Of a stretch of 50,706 nucleotides of DNA, positions 1-14,952 are shown piece by piece. Position numbers and translations under genes: made by a program. Each line of letters starts with the position of its first letter. The stretch's first letter is position 1. Source of the stretch: Guillardia theta CCMP2712 (Eukaryota > Cryptophyceae > Pyrenomonadales > Geminigeraceae); the NCBI RefSeq assembly GCF_000315625.1, contig NW_005434598.1:353647-404352 (forward strand), given 5' to 3'. The notes beneath the pieces are model-generated. The model made no database searches. It had not been told where the DNA came from and saw nothing but the letters and a program-made list of their open reading frames with translations.

Positions 1-129
1 TCCTCCGTTCATTTCTTTTCTTTTTTAACTTGATCGGATATGTCTCCCTCCTTCTTCATACCTACCTTCCACGTCCAGGTTCCTCCGTACCTGACTCACT
101 CATGTCTCCATCATCTGCTCCATCGCTCC

Positions 130-285
130 CCTCTCTCTACTTCAATATGCTACCCTCCTCCCCTCCTCTCTCCCTCCCTCCTGCTCACTCCCTCCCCTCC
201 TCTCTCCCTCCCTCCTGCTTCCCTCCCTCCCCTCCTCTCTCCCTCCCTCCCCTCCCTCTCCTCCCTCCTGCTTCCCTTCCGCCTG
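130..285. repeat. CT-rich low-complexity tract (ccctcct-type)
   Basis: Simple pyrimidine-rich sequence made of ccctcc, ctctcc and ctgct blocks. It lies about 400 bp upstream of the dynein start. The two overlapping small open frames here are Ser/Pro/Leu-rich translations of the repeat, so I do not call them genes. Confidence 0.8.
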
Positions 286-424
286 TCCTGGTCTGTCGCT
301 ACGAGTAACTGTTTCACTCTGTGATCGGCATTTTCAAACGGTTACACGGGAGTAACTGACCGTTACATTTCCTCAATTGTACGAGACCGTTGGGTACTCC
401 GCCGTTGCGAGGGGCCTAACCGAT

Positions 425-600
425 GAGTGGGATCGTGGTGAGGCAGGGGTGGGGTGGGGTTAGGGGGTGGTATGATAGAGAGACGGGTAGGGTAATATTA
501 ATAAGTTGGGTTGATGGTAAAAGAGAGGGTCATATAGTTGAAATTATGGGGTAGGGGTAGTAATGTGACTCAGGAGGTGGTGACCGGTGGGTATCATGGT
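425..600. other. G-run patch upstream of the dynein start
   Basis: Noncoding stretch dense in GGGGT, GGGTAGGG and GGTGGG runs, ending just before the first dynein codon at 645. Patches of similar texture occur upstream of the NEK-like kinase, of the glutaredoxin and of the PA2G4-like gene. A promoter-proximal role is inference from position only. I see no TATA box or other recognised core element. Confidence 0.45.
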
Positions 601-644
601 AACAGGGAAAGAGTGAGTGGGGTATCTGTTGGTCCGAACGCGGC

Positions 645-3600
645 ATGGCGGACGGAGGGCATAAGCCGCCCGACAAGCGGCTGGAATGGTTCCAAGACCG
701 CATCCTTACAGCGTGAGTAGAGCGAAAGCATGCTCTTGTTGCTGAATCCTCGCGTATTCCCTGATGTGACGCTTGCCTGAAGAATCCTCTTGCCCTTCGT
801 TTGTCCTTTGAAATCCAGCAACTAGTCTCATTTTTTACTCCAGATGGGGACGGCTTACAAAACCTGACAAGGCGCAGAAATTGATTGAGACTGAAACAAC
901 ATCAAAAGCCTTGCAAACATATTGCGATTCTGACAGCAGAAGTATCTTCATCTATGAGCAAGAAGGTGATTTTGTAGCAAGTCAACTTGCTCCACAAAAC
1001 AGCAAATCGAAAAAGATTGTCTCTTTCATCAAGGAAGATGTTCCCATTCAAGACGCGAAAGTGATTTTATCTCGAACTCGATGCTCGTTACTCACCATCG
1101 TTGCAGGAAATGAACGAGAAGATTCAAATGATTGAATATCTTCCTGCTGATGGCATCCGTCAAATCATGTCCTTTTCTCAGTCAGTGTACTATCCACTCT
1201 TGACAAACCCTGCGAATCAAGAAGGATGGCCAGATGTCATTGCAAAGGAACTCACTGACAACTTGCACAACTTTCTTACGAACACGTACGTCACCTTGGG
1301 TCATATTTCTGGAGAGATACTCCTGCCTCTGCCTCCTGAAGAGGTCAACACTGTCTGCCTTTCTTTTTAGTAGCAATGAGCTTACACTCGTTGATGTTGC
1401 AGGTGTATGCAAACATGGAAAAGAACCAGCACGACAAGGATAGCGTGCACGTTCTCGAGACTTCTGTTGTGGCATGGACAAGGCAGATCAAGGACGTATT
1501 GCGCCAAGATTCAGAAACGGTTCTTTCAAGTGGAACACATCCGGGTCCATCGGCAGAGCTTGAGTTCTGGAACAAGAAGTCACAGAATTTGAATTCTATA
1601 CATGAGCAACTGAGCAGTGAGAAAGTCAAAAAGGTCTTGAAGATTCTAGAAGTCACAAAATCCACCTACTTCCCAGCATTCAACAGGCTATGCAAGGAAG
1701 TCGCTCAAGCGAGGATGGAGGCGAATGACAACAAACTCTTTTTGTCCTCGCTTGAACAATTCATCACCACGTATGACATGCGATATGTTCCCTGTTGCTC
1801 ACTGACACGTGTTTCAGTCTCAGCAACGAGGCTTTTGGGGAGATCAAAGATGTGTTCAAGCCCCTCATGCATACGATTTTATTGATTTGGAAGAATTCAA
1901 AGTTCTACAACACTCCTGCTCGACTTGTAGTCTTGATGCGGGAAATCTGCAACGATCTGATTCGCCAAGCTGGCATCTTTGTGAGTGGCGAACAGATTTT
2001 TGAAATGGAACCACAAGAGGCTGTGGAAGCGCTCAAGCTTTGCTTGAAAGTGTGCGTCACCTTCAAGAGCAACTACTTTGATTACAAAGCTCGAGCTAGT
2101 ACTGAATGCCCTTCGAATCCATGGAGATTCCAAAACAGTGCATTGTTTGCAAGGCTTGACAGCTTCCTGGAAAGGTGTCATGACGTCTTGGATCTGATGC
2201 AAACAATCGTTCAGGTAAAGCATTGTTATGCACACATATAGCAGTAACACTGTTGTTAGTTCAACAAATTGGAGAAGATAGAAGTTGGAGGTACGAAAGG
2301 AAAGTCATTGACAACGAGCGTCCAACAAATCTATGAGGAGTTTCTCCAGGCGACAACAACCTTCAAATCGGCGCAATATGATATCATGGATGTGGAGCAC
2401 AAGGAGTTTGACAATGACTTTTACAAATTTCGATCCATCATTAATGAGCTCGAAAGAAGACTTGGCGCTGTGATTGTTCAAGCATTCGATGACAGTAGTA
2501 CAATTCTCTGGTGCTTCAAATTGTTTGACTCGTTCGAGGTATTCCTGCCTTCATTTTGAAACTTGATGAATTATTGAAACTCCTTGTAGGGTCTGCTGGA
2601 GCGTGAGATTATCCTAACAGATTTGGAGAAGAAAAACACCGATCTGCTCAATGCGTATGCACAAGACTTGAAAGAAGTCCAAGAAATTTTCATCGCAGGA
2701 CGTGATGATCCCCCCATTCCGGACAATGCTCCACCCCACGCAGGTGCAGTTGCCTGGTGCAGAGGACTGGTGGAGCGTGTAGAAGAGCCTATGAACCGTC
2801 TCAAGGGACTGGGCAAGTCCATACTCGAGAGCGAGGAAGGTAAAGAAGTCGTTCGAGCCAACGCGGCTATCCTAGCAAGCCTCAGGGAATTTGAGAAAAT
2901 GCATGTAGATACGTGGTGTCAGGAGCAAGAAAGCACCGGCGCTGAAAAGTTGAAACACAACCTTCTCAGAAGAGAAGAAAATGGACCTTTTCCATTCCTG
3001 CGGGTCAATTTCGATCCTGGCCTGGTTTGCCTCTTGAGAGAAGTGAAGTACTTTCTGATGCTCAAGATTGATGTGCCAGAATCTGCCATGAACATCTTTG
3101 TGAAGCATGAAACCTACAGGCAGCAGACAGGAAATCTGGACTTGATCGTCAACATATACAATCAAATGCTTTCTACCTTTTTGGATGTTGAACGGCCATT
3201 GTTACAAGCTAAGATGGATGATATAGACAAATTTCTGCAGAAGGGCCTCAAGCATTTGAATTGGAAAAGTCATGCGATCAACGAATTCATTTCAAATACA
3301 ATGACGAAGGTCAAGGAAGCCAACACGATTTTGCAGACAATCAAAGGAAATGTCAAAAAGACGCAAGCTGTGCTAAAGTCGTTCACGGACCCTTTGATGA
3401 TCGATAGGAACCCGACGAAAACCTACTCGATTGAGCAGTGCCAAGAGATGTTCAAGAAGACAATACATTCTCGGTACACAGTAGTACAAAAAGGTGGTGA
3501 GTCAATCCATGAGCACCTTGATAATAGCAACAAAATCTTGAAGGTCACAAAGGCCAATGACAATTGGAGAAGATATGTCGATTATGTCAATCAGATCGTC

Positions 3601-6600
3601 ATTGAAGGGTTATGCCAAGTCTCCCTCGCATCTGCAAGGTATCTTCGGAGTCAGATTGATGAAGTGTATGTAATCAACAACGAAATCAATCCCTTGCTTG
3701 AAATTCAACTGAAATTAGCCCCTCCAAATGCTATTTTCACTCCCATGATGGGTAGAACGTCAAATGGTGATGGACTGAGAGACGTCGTTGAGGGGTGGCT
3801 GACGTCATTCGTGAATGTCTCAACACTGGTCAATCGTATCGACACCACGGACGAGGACGGAGATTATCTGGCCGACATGCAAGAGGACATTGCTGTCAAG
3901 CATATTGTCGCGTCGATAAATAGATTGATAACTCACGGTGAGAAAAAATGTGAAGAATTCAGACAACAATTCATGGCTTATTCCTATCTCTGGACCGACG
4001 ACATCGTTGAATCTTTTAACCAGTGGAAAGCTCAGAATTCGAATGAAGATCCCGAAGCTCTAGATAAGGACCCGAGCCTTTCCACGTTTGATGAGCAGAT
4101 TTTAAAGTACAAAGCACTTGAAGAGGAAATCAGAGAGCTGCCGGCAACCAAAGTCATCGGATGGTTGAAGATAGATTCAAAGCCCATCAAGAACGCCTTG
4201 GGAACTTGGGTTTCCAAATGGACCTATCAATATCAAAATTATCTGTTGGACAAGGTGAACAAGAGTATCCACGACTTGGACACTTTTGTGCATCAAACTG
4301 ATGCAGCCCTGGACACAGAGGTGTCGGACACTGATAGAGAAGCTATGTTGGCTGTGATGGGATATCTGAGAGACGTGAGAAAGCGAACAGAAGGGACTGA
4401 TGCCATGTTTGATCCCTTGAAACAGACTGTCTCTCTGCTGGCAAAGCATTCCATTCAAACTCCCGAAGAAACACTCAAATTGCTGGAAGAGACACCGCTC
4501 TCATGGAATAACCTCAAGAAGAAGGCTGTTGTCACAAAGGAAAAACAAGCAAAGAATCAGAGTCGTGAAGCTGACAAGTTGAAGAAAGAAGGAAAGGAAT
4601 TTGAGGACAGGGTTCAGTCGTTCTTTCAGGCGTTCCGTAAGCACATGCCGTTTGAATATCAAGACAATTACAATGCAGCGTACGCAATGATAGATGCTGT
4701 TCACCATGGGCCGAATGATTTGACCATCACTTACGAAGATGGGCGAACAGCACCGCTTACATCTGTCTCCGAGATGAGAGGACTTGCTAAATCGTTGAAT
4801 GAGTTGCAGGAACTCTTTGAGCTCTACGTGATTGAATACCGAGAGATCAATCAATGTGAAAAGGATTCCGTTCAACTGAAGCGAGTTTGGGATGTCATTT
4901 GTATGGTACAGACAATCTATTCGGAATGGAGGAAAACAAAATGGGACGATATCAACGTGGAAAATTTGCAGGAAGAGAACAAAAAGCTTCAAAAGGAGGT
5001 CAAAGCCTGTGACAAGATGGTCAAGAATTGGCCTTGTTACAAGGGGCTGGAAGATGCTGTGAAGAATATGGGGACCTCACTTCCTCTCGTGGAAGAGTTG
5101 CACCATCCAGCAATGAGGGAGCGACACTGGAATCAATTGATGAAGACGTGTGGGGTTCAATTCAAGATGGATGACTCTTTCACTTTCGGTGGTATGCTTG
5201 ACCTCGAGCTGCATAGATTCGAAGATGACGTACTCGAAATAGTCGATCGCGCTCAAAAGGAGTTGACAATTGAAAAACAGTTGCAAAAGCTGTCTGAAAC
5301 ATGGAAAAACCAGAATTTGTCGTTTCCACCGGATAGTGAAAATGCGGATTTGTTCTTGCTTTCAGTTGATGAGACTGTCATGGAAGCACTTGAAGATAAT
5401 TCGCTACAACTTCAAAATCTTCAGAGCTCTAAGTATGTACAGGGCAATCCAGAATTCAAGGAAAAGGTTAGTAATTGGCAAAAGAAACTTGGAATGGTCG
5501 ACGTAGTTCTATCAACATGGAAAGAAGTTCAGGGCAAATGGCAAAATCTTCAATCAATCTTCATTGGATCTGCAGACATTCGTGTTCAGCTACCTGAAGA
5601 TTCCAAAAGATTTGATAGCGTTGATGCGCAATGGAAGGATCTCATGAAGGAAGCAGTGAATGAGGTAAATGCTGTGAACGCTTGCAACATCGAAGGCAGA
5701 TTGGAAAACATAGAGGGAATGCTTTCTAACTTGGAAAAATGTGAGAAATCTCTTGCAGATTATCTGGAAACAAAGAGGGTAGCATACCCAAGATTTTACT
5801 TTGTTGCATCTGCAGATCTTCTTGATATTTTGAGTAAGGGAAGCAACCCTCAACTGATCCTGAAACATCTTCCGAAGTGTTTTGATAACATCAAGACCCT
5901 AGAATTTCAAAAGGACAAGGAAGGAGTTCCAACAAAAACTGCGATTGGAATGTATTCGGGAGAGGGAGAGTATGTGCCATGGAATAATAGCTTCGTCTGT
6001 GAGGGAGCTGTCGAGATCTGGCTGTTCAACCTCACCAACCATACGCACGATGCGTTGAAGTTGAGAATGCAAGAATGCGTCAGCGCGTTCGATGAGAAAC
6101 CGAGACACGAATTCATCTTTGACTGGTGTGCAGAGCTTGTCCAAGTGGTCTGCCGTATCGTCTATACCGAAGACGTTAACTGGAGTTTTGATCAGCTGGA
6201 AGAAGGCAATGAAAATGCTCTCAGAGACTACAACAAAAAACAGATTGACATTTTGACTAAGTATGCTGAACTTATCTTGACTGATTTGACATCGAATGAT
6301 CGCAAGAAGATTATCATGCTCATGACCTTGGATGTGCATGCACGTGATGTGGTTATTGGTTTGATTGATTCCAAAGCTGAAACCAAAGAAGCATTTGCGT
6401 GGATGTCGCAGCTGAAGTTCCACATGGATGAAAAAATCAATGTGGTGAGGATTGAGATCTGTGACTATGTCACTTATTTCGGCTACGAGTATACCGGAAA
6501 TTGTGGTTGCCTCGTTGTCACTCCTCTGACGGACAGATGTTACATCACTCTGACTCAAGCAATGCGCCTCATCTTGGGTGGCGCTCCAGCTGGTCCTGCA

Positions 6601-9600
6601 GGAACAGGAAAGACAGAGACTACCAAGGATTTGGGAAGAGCCTTGGGAGTTATGGTCTACGTCTTTAACTGTTCGGATCAAATGGACTACAAGTCCATGG
6701 GTCAAATCTTCAAAGGCTTGTCACAAGCTGGAGCATGGGGATGCTTCGATGAGTTCAACAGGTATGGTAGCAGAGGGTTGTAGGGAGAATGACTTCTTGA
6801 TGCAGGATCGACATTTCCGTTTTGTCAGTCGTTTCTACTCAGTACAAGACGATACTCGATGCGATCAGATCCAAGAAACCTCGATTCATTTTTGAAGAGG
6901 AAGATATCGTCTTGAATGACTCGCCCTACTGCTGTGCATTCATTACCATGGTGAGTCACAGGAATTACATCCCGTTTTATATCATCTACGCTTCTCTCTC
7001 TCACCAAAACTGACTTTCTTTTTTCAGAATCCAGGTTATGCGGGAAGAACTGAGTTGCCAGAAAGCGTCAAGGCATTGTTTAGACCTTGTGCCATGATCG
7101 TTCCCGATATGGACTTAATTTGCGAAATCATGTTAATGTCTGAAGGATATTCTGAGGGCAAAATTTTGGCCAGAAAGTTCATGATGTTATACAGGTTAAG
7201 TGAGGCATTACTTTCCGCTCAAATGCATTATGACTGGAAGTTGAGGGCTGTCAAAACCACTCTCAACGTTGCTGGTGGAATGCGAAGAGCTGACAGGAAC
7301 AATTCGGAAGATCGTGTTCTACTTCGCGCGTTGAGGGACTTCAACTTGGGGAAACTTGTCGCAGACGATGTTGGGATATTCGTGGGTATGATCGACGATC
7401 TGTTCCCCAAACAAAGAGAGCACGTTGTGAGAGCAAGGGAGATGGACTTTGAAGAGAAGATCGTAGAGGCTGCAAAGGCATTGATGCTGCAGGCCGAGAA
7501 TGTTTTCGTGCTCAAAGTTTCGCAGCTCCGAGAAATCGCTTTTGTTCGTTGGTCTGTCTTTGTGCTGGGTCCAGCTGGTTGTGGAAAGTCTGAAATGATC
7601 AAGACGTTAGCTAAAGCCCAAAACTTATTCGGAGAGAAGGCCACTATCAATGTCTTGAACCCGAAGTCTGTTACCCGAAACGAGTTGTATGGATACATTC
7701 ATCCTGTTACGAGAGAATGGAAAGACGGGTTGCTTTCGCAAATTTTTCGAGATTTAGCGAACACGTTCACCTGCAAATCTGAGTATCTTGTGCTTGATGG
7801 AGACATAGATGCGGAATGGATCGAATCAATGAACACTGTGATGGATGACAACAAGACCTTGACTCTGGCTAGCAATGAAAGGATTCCTTTGACCCCACCC
7901 ATGCGTCTCCTGCTTGAGATTGAAAACATGAGGGAAGCTTCTCCAGCCACAGTCTCTCGAGGTGGAGTCATCTTCATGAACGACACTGACGTAGGATGGA
8001 ATCCTTTCGTCGCCAGTTGGATAGCAAACCGTGAGTATGAAACAGAGAGGACCATGTTGCAAAAGTTGTTTGATACCTACGTTGCGAAATGCTTCGAGTG
8101 GATGCGTAAGAATTGCTCAACGATAGTTCCATTACCTGAGATTTGCCGGGTGCAACATCTCTGTTATATCTTGGAAGGAATCCTTGGAAACGGAGACACG
8201 TTTGCTGGACAATGCAAATCTATGGGTCAGGAGTCAGCGTTTCAACTCCTTGAGTCCTACTTTGTTTTCGGAGCCATGTGGGCGATAGGAGGAGCAACTT
8301 TCACTGACAAGCAAGTGGACCACAGGAAGAATTTCGACAGATGGTGGAGGGATGAGTTCAAGACCATTCGATTTCCAGAGGATGGAAGCATCTTTGACTA
8401 CTGTGTTAGTGAGGAACTTTTTCCTTTGAAGCTTGAGAACGAGATATACACAAGCCCATTCATTCAATGGACTTCCAAGGTAACAGAATACAATCATGAC
8501 CCTACACTTGTCTTCGGCAACATTTATGTTGCCACGATGGAGACGCAGCGACTTAGTTACTTGCTGCAGCTGCTGCTTCCGAACAGACACGCTTGTATGT
8601 TTGTAGGTGGAGCAGGAACAGGCAAGACAACGATAATGAATGACTATCTGCGAGGAATGGACACGGAAAATTATACGTATATGAACATTAACCTGAATTG
8701 TTTCACAGATTCGATGTTATTGCAGAGCGCAATGGAATCTGTGCTTGAAAAGAAGACTGGACGTACCTTTGGTCCAGTTGGAACCAAGAAGATGGTGTAT
8801 TTCATTGATGATATCAACATGCCTCAAGTAGACAAATATGGCACACAGCAGCCTATTGCTCTTCTACGCCAGTTGTTCGATTATGATGGATGGTATTCTC
8901 GTGACAAATTGACCTGGCGAGACATTCAAAACGTTCAATTCGTGTCCTGCCTGAACCCCACTGCTGGTTCGTTTTACATCGATCCACGTCTACAGAGATC
9001 CTACTGCACCTACTCGGTGCAGATGCCTTCAGCAGAAAGCCTTCAGTACATCTTTAGCAGCATTCTGTCGGGACATTTCAAGTCATTTTCACCAGACGTT
9101 CAATCCAAATGCAATGATATCACGAAAGCATCCATCGAGTTGCTGACATTGGTTGCCAACACGTTCTTTCCCACAGCCGTCAAGTTCCATTACATCTTCA
9201 ATCTTCGTGATGTTGGCAACATCTTCGAAGGCTTACTACGATCAGACGCTAAGTACATGAACAATGCCTTTCAGGTAGTCAGACTGTGGCTTCATGAATC
9301 GGAGCGTGTTTTTGCCGACCGCATGATTGTGGAGGAGGATGTGAACAAGTTCTTTGAAATGCAAAGTAATGTCACCAAGAAGTATTTTGAAAGTCTCGGA
9401 ATGGAGAAGCTGATGGCAAAGCCCAACATCTTCACCACGTTTACAACCCCTGGAGAAAGTGATGATTATCGGCCCTATTGCCCCATCGACAATGAAGACA
9501 AGTTATCAAGCATTATGCAGGACAAGCTCAAGGAGTACAATGAAACAAACGCCGTCATGGATCTCGTTCTCTTCACCATGGCTATCGAACATGTTTGCAG

Positions 9601-12600
9601 AACCACAAGAGTGATTGATAAGCCAAGAGGAAACGCTCTGTTGGTTGGCGTTGGCGGCAGCGGAAAGCAGAGTCTTTCCAAACTGAGCGCATTCATTTGC
9701 GGATACGAATTCTTTCAGATAACGGTTACCGCAGCATACGGAATGAACGACTTTCGTGACAACCTGATCTACCTTTATACTCGAGCTGCCTGCAAGTCGA
9801 TAGGAACTTGCTTCATCCTCACAGATGGACAGATCGTGAACGAAAGGATGATGGTTTTTCTCAACGACATGTTGGCTTCAGGGAATATTCCCGACGTTTT
9901 CACCAAGGATGTGAAAGACGAATTCATCAACTCTGTCCGTAATGACGCAAAGCAAGCTGGAGTAATGGAAACGCCTGAAAATTTGTGGGAATTTTTTATC
10001 GAGAAGAGTCGCAAGTATTTACATCTATGCCTATGTTTCTCACCGGTAAGTTTTCATTTGCAACTTTCTTGTCTAATATAACACTGTTGACAGGTTGGAG
10101 ACAAGTTCCGTGTAAGAGCGCGACAATTCCCGGCGTTGATTAATTGCACGACCTTTGACTACTTTCATCCATGGCCAGAGGAAGCCCTTGTGTCAGTTGC
10201 AAATCGATTTGTGAAGGGTGTCGATGGTATCCAACCCGAGGATACAGACAAGGTCGCCAAGCACATGGCATATGTCCACCTCAATGTCAACATCAAGTCA
10301 GAAGAATACTTGGCAAGTGAGCGGAGGTACAACTACACTACACCCAAAAGCTTCCTTGACCTCATCTCGCTGTATAAATTCATGCTGAACGACAAGAAAG
10401 AAAAGATTCACGTCTTGAAAGATCGCTTGGAGAATGGCCTTGAGAAGATGAATTCAGCTGCAGAGCAAGTGGCTGAGCTGCAAGAGAACCTGATCAAGGA
10501 CATGGCTTTGGTGGAAGAAAAGAAGACGTCTACGAACGAACTGCTGCAAGTAGTGGCTCAAGAAACGAACTCAGCGGGTGAGCAAAAGGCTATCGCAACC
10601 GAGGAGGAGAAGAAGTGTGCCAAGATCGCAGAAGAAGTGACAGCATTTCAAGCCGAATGCGAGAAAGACATGGCAGCTGCTGAGCCCATCATTCAAGCCG
10701 CCATCGAGGCTCTCAACTCGTTGGACAAGAAGTCTCTCACTGAACTGAAGGCCCTGGCATCTCCTCCAGCAGGAGTCGACGACGTGACAGCAGGTGATAT
10801 GCCTTGAGATGTGTTGCTTGATGGTAGTGACGTGGCTTCCAGGTGTGATGGTCTTGATGGGTGGGGGTAAGATCCCTAAAGATGTCTCCTGGGGTGCAGC
10901 GAAGAAGTTGATGGGCAACGTCGATCAGTTCTTGTCGGCCTTGATCAACTTTGACAAAGACAACACCCCTGTCGTTGCCTGTGAGTGGATCGAGAAGAAT
11001 CTGTTCTCAAAACCTACCTTCAACGTGGAGACTATGAAATCGAAATCGTCTGCTGCTGCTGGAATGTGTGGATGGGTGATCAACATTGTGAAATATTACA
11101 GGATCTACGAAGTTGTTGAACCAAAAAGACAACTGCTGAGTGAGGCCAATACCAAGCTCGAAGATGCAAATACAAAACTCGCTGCCGTCCGCGAGCATGT
11201 CGCTGGCCTGGAAGCAAAACTTCAAGAACTGAACGATCAATTCGAGGCTGCGACTCAAGAAAAGAATGAAGCCATTGCTGCTGCTGAGAAGACTCAGCGA
11301 AAAGCTGACTTGGCTACCAGGCTCGTGAATGGTCTGGCTGATGAAAATGTCAGGTGGACTGAGGCAGTAAAGTCTTTCGATCAACAAGAAGCGCAGTTTG
11401 TTGGAGATGTGCTCATTGCGTCTGCATTTGTTTCATACATTGGAGCATTCAACGCTAAGTTTCGAAGTGCGCTAGTGGACGATATATGGCTGCCTGACAT
11501 GATAGCCAAGGAGATTCCGATGACAGCAGGCATTCACCCACTCAACATATTGTGTGATGACTCAGATGTAGCTCGGTGGAACGGTGAAGGGCTTCCGGCA
11601 GACACGATCTCTATCCAGAACGGCGCAATCATAGCCAACTGCAAGCGCTGGCCGCTGCTCATCGACCCACAGATCCAGGGAATCAAGTGGATCAAACGGA
11701 AGCACACCGAAGTCATCCATGAGCAGAAGCCAGAGGACTGGGACGAGGAGAAAGAGTTCGTTCCTGATCCTGCCAAGTCCACAGTGAGGGAGATGAAATG
11801 CATTCAACTGACGCAGGCCAAATATCTGAGTCAGGTAGAGGTCGCCATTCAGAATGGAGAGGCCATCATGATTGAGAACATCCGCGAGGAGATCGATGCT
11901 GTGCTGGACCCTGTCTTGATGAGAGCTACCATCCGCCGTGGCCGTGCTCTGCTCATCAAACTTGGAGACAAGGAGGTGGAGTACGACCCTAACTTCAAGT
12001 TGTACATCCAGACAAAGCTGAGCAACCCGCATTACAAACCAGAAATCGCTGCTCAAACGACTTTGATCAATTTCATGATAACATCGGATGGATTAGAGGA
12101 GCAGCTGCTTGGAATGGTTGTGAACAAAGAAAGGCCTGACTTGGAAGAGCAGAAGACGATGTTGATCGAGCAGCAGAACAGCTTCAAGCTCATGCTGAAG
12201 GAGTTGGAGGACGAGTTGCTCTATCGTCTCAGCACTTCACAAGGGGACATCCTGGAGGACATCGAGTTGATTGAGGGCCTTGAGAAGGCTAAAGTCACGG
12301 CCACTGAGATTCAAGCCAAACAGAAGGTGGCGAAAGAGACAGAGGTGGTGATAGCGAATGCGCGCAAGGCATACATTCCTGTGGCTGTACGGGGTGCCTT
12401 GACCTATTTCCTGATAGACCAGCTGTGGGTGCTCGATCACATGTATCGCTTCTCTATGGCCAATTTCGTTACCATCTTCAAGAAAGGGATGGATGCTGCA
12501 GACCAAGAAGGCGCATCAGAAGAGAATGCCGAAGGCAATGAAGAATCAGCCAAGACCAACCTGACTGACAGGGTCAACAAGTTGATAGACTCCTCCTGCT

Positions 12601-14952
12601 ATCAATGCTTCTCTTATGTATCTCAGGTAAGAGATGACTTGAGAGGGGTTCGAGAGATTGATTTGTTTGCAGGGCCTCTTTGAGCGTCATAAGTTGGTGT
12701 TTGCATGCCAGCTTTGCTTCCAGATCCTTGCAAGATCAGGAGATCTGATCCCAGAGATGTTTGAGTTTCTCATCAAGGCGCCAAGAGCGTCGGGGATAGA
12801 CAACCCCCTCAACGAGTGGCTCGATGATGCGTCGTGGCTGACTTGCAACTCGTTGAAAAACTTTGAGGTGTTCGAGAAGTTTCCGGACGACCTGGTGGGA
12901 TCGTCAAAGCGATTTCGGGAATGGTTTGAGCTGGAGAGGCCGGAGGAGCAGGCGCTGCCGGGAGACTGGCGCAAACTGCCAGAATTCGAGAAGCTGCTGA
13001 TCATCAGGGCTCTGAGAACAGATCGAATGAGCGAGGCTCTCACGTCGTTTGTCAAGAACATCATGGGAGCCAAGTATGTGACATCGCAAGCCTTCAGCCT
13101 GGAGAAGTCCTACTCGGACGTGTCACCCCAAACCCCTGTAAGAGAGTGCTCTCTTCGCCTGCTTCCCCCTTGTCAGCTGAAGGCATTCGTCTGATGTTTT
13201 GTGCAGGTATTCTTCATCCTCTCTCCTGGGGTAGATCCCGTCAAAGACACGGAGAAGCTGGGAAAGCAATACGGGATCGCGTTTGACAACGGGAACTTCT
13301 CCTTGGTCTCGCTGGGTCAGGGGCAAGAGCCCGTGGCAGAGAGGGCCGTTGAGAGCTCCTTCAAGAATGGAGGATGGGCGTTCTTGCAGAACATTCACCT
13401 GACTCCCAAGTGGACGGGAGGATACTTGGAGAAGAGATGCGACGACCTCGAAGGTGCTCATGACGACTTCAGGATGTTTCTATCCGCTGAGCCAGCCAAA
13501 CTCCCTATCAACATTCTGCAAGTGTGTGTGAAGTTGACCAACGAGCCACCGGAGGGGTTGGGTCCCAACCTCAGGAAGAACTGGCTTCCGTTCTCTGACG
13601 ACTTCTTTGAGTCCAGCGCAAAACCTGGTGAACTGAAGTCGATCACCTTTGCGCTTTGCTTGTTTCATGCGGTCGCCATTGAGCGCAAGAAGTTTGGACC
13701 GCAAGGCTGGAACAGAGTTTATCCGTTCAACTTCGGTGACTTGACGAGCTGTGCACAAGTAGCGATGAACTACCTTGAAACCAACACCAAGGTTCCCTGG
13801 GACGACTTGAGGTACATCTTCGGTGAGATCATGTACGGCGGGCACGTCACAGATCACTTTGACCGCCGCCTGGTCACCACCTACCTCATGGGCTACATGC
13901 ACGACGACTTGCTCGAAGGCTTCCAGATCTTCCCAGGGTTTCAGACGCCTCAGAACTCAGGGAACGCCAAGGACATCCTGGAGCACATCGACACGACGTT
14001 CCCTCAAGAGTCGCCGACAGCCTTCGGCCTTCATCCCAACGCAGAGATCGGGTTCCGGCTGATGCAGGCGGAGACCATGTTCAGGAACGTGCAGGAGCTG
14101 CAGCCTCGCGGGTCCGCCGGGATGGGCGGACTGTCTCTGACTGAGAAAGCCAAGATGCAGCTGGACGACATCGTGGAGAAGCTGCCCGACTCCTTTGAGA
14201 TCGTGGAGATCTTGGAGCGAGTAGAGGAGCGGACCCCGTACGTGAACGTGTTCCTGCAAGAGATCGAGAGGATGCAGACGTTGATCCAGAAGATGAAGAG
14301 CTCGCTGCAGGAGCTCGACCTCGGTCTGCGCGGGGACCTTCAAATCACTGAGAACATGGAGAGCTTGATGTCTGCGCTAGCCAACGGAGTGAGGCCCTCA
14401 GGTTGGGATAAATACGGCTACCCATCCAAGAGAGTCCTAGGGACGTGGATCCTTGACCTCCTTGCAAGACAGAAACAGTTGTCAGACTGGACTGGAGACA
14501 TGAGTCTGCCCAAGTCGACTTGGATCTCTGGACTGTTCAACCCTCAGTCATTCCTGACGTCAGTGATGCAAACGACCGCAAGAAAGAATGACTGGCCCCT
14601 CGACAAGACTGTCACTCAAACCGAAGTGACCAAGAAGACAGCTGAGGAAATCAACGCCGCCAGCAAAGACGGAGCGTTCGTGCATGGTCTCTTCATGGAA
14701 GGAGCACGATGGGACGATAAGTCAGGGACCATCGAAGAGTCTCGCCCCAAGGAGTTGTTCGCTAAGATGCCCGTCATCCTCATCAAAGCTGCCATGTTCA
14801 CGGGGGTAGAGCCCAAGGATACCTACCTCTGCCCTGTCTACAAGACTCAAGACAGAGGCCCCACCTTTGTCTTCAATGCCGGCCTGCGCACAAAGTCTCC
14901 TCCTTCCAAGTGGATCCTCGGAGGCGTCGGCCTGCTCATGGATGTTGCCTGA
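645..14952 (+). CDS. Axonemal outer-arm dynein heavy chain, beta type (DNAH9/11/17, ODA4-like), 13 exons
   Basis: Motor subunit of ciliary outer dynein arms; it uses ATP to slide doublet microtubules. Phase-consistent exons: 645-712, 844-1060, 1107-1343, 1403-1770, 1818-2214, 2260-2538, 2590-6761, 6806-6950, 7028-10045, 10094-10793, 10843-12626, 12673-13137 and 13207-14952. They sum to 4532 codons including the stop, the normal size for the family. The tail fills about residues 1-1800. Walker A motifs: AAA1 GPAGTGKT near residue 1857, with GCFDEFNR downstream; AAA2 GPAGCGKS near 2142; AAA3 GGAGTGKT near 2488; AAA4 GVGGSGKQ near 2835. The stalk coiled coil and microtubule-binding domain (ASPPAGVDDVTAGV) lie near 3060-3410, followed by AAA5, AAA6 and the C-terminal domain. 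The AAA1-AAA2 linker (KALFRPCAMIVPD, ICEIMLMSEG) matches the beta class rather than gamma. I chose ATG 645 because exon 1 joins exon 2 in phase. The first intron is 131 bp, the others 44-77 bp. Confidence 0.95.

Noticed and set aside
5899-6705. 268-codon minus-strand frame inside the dynein gene
   Set aside because: Antisense shadow of the dynein exon 2590-6761, which encodes conserved tail and AAA1 sequence.
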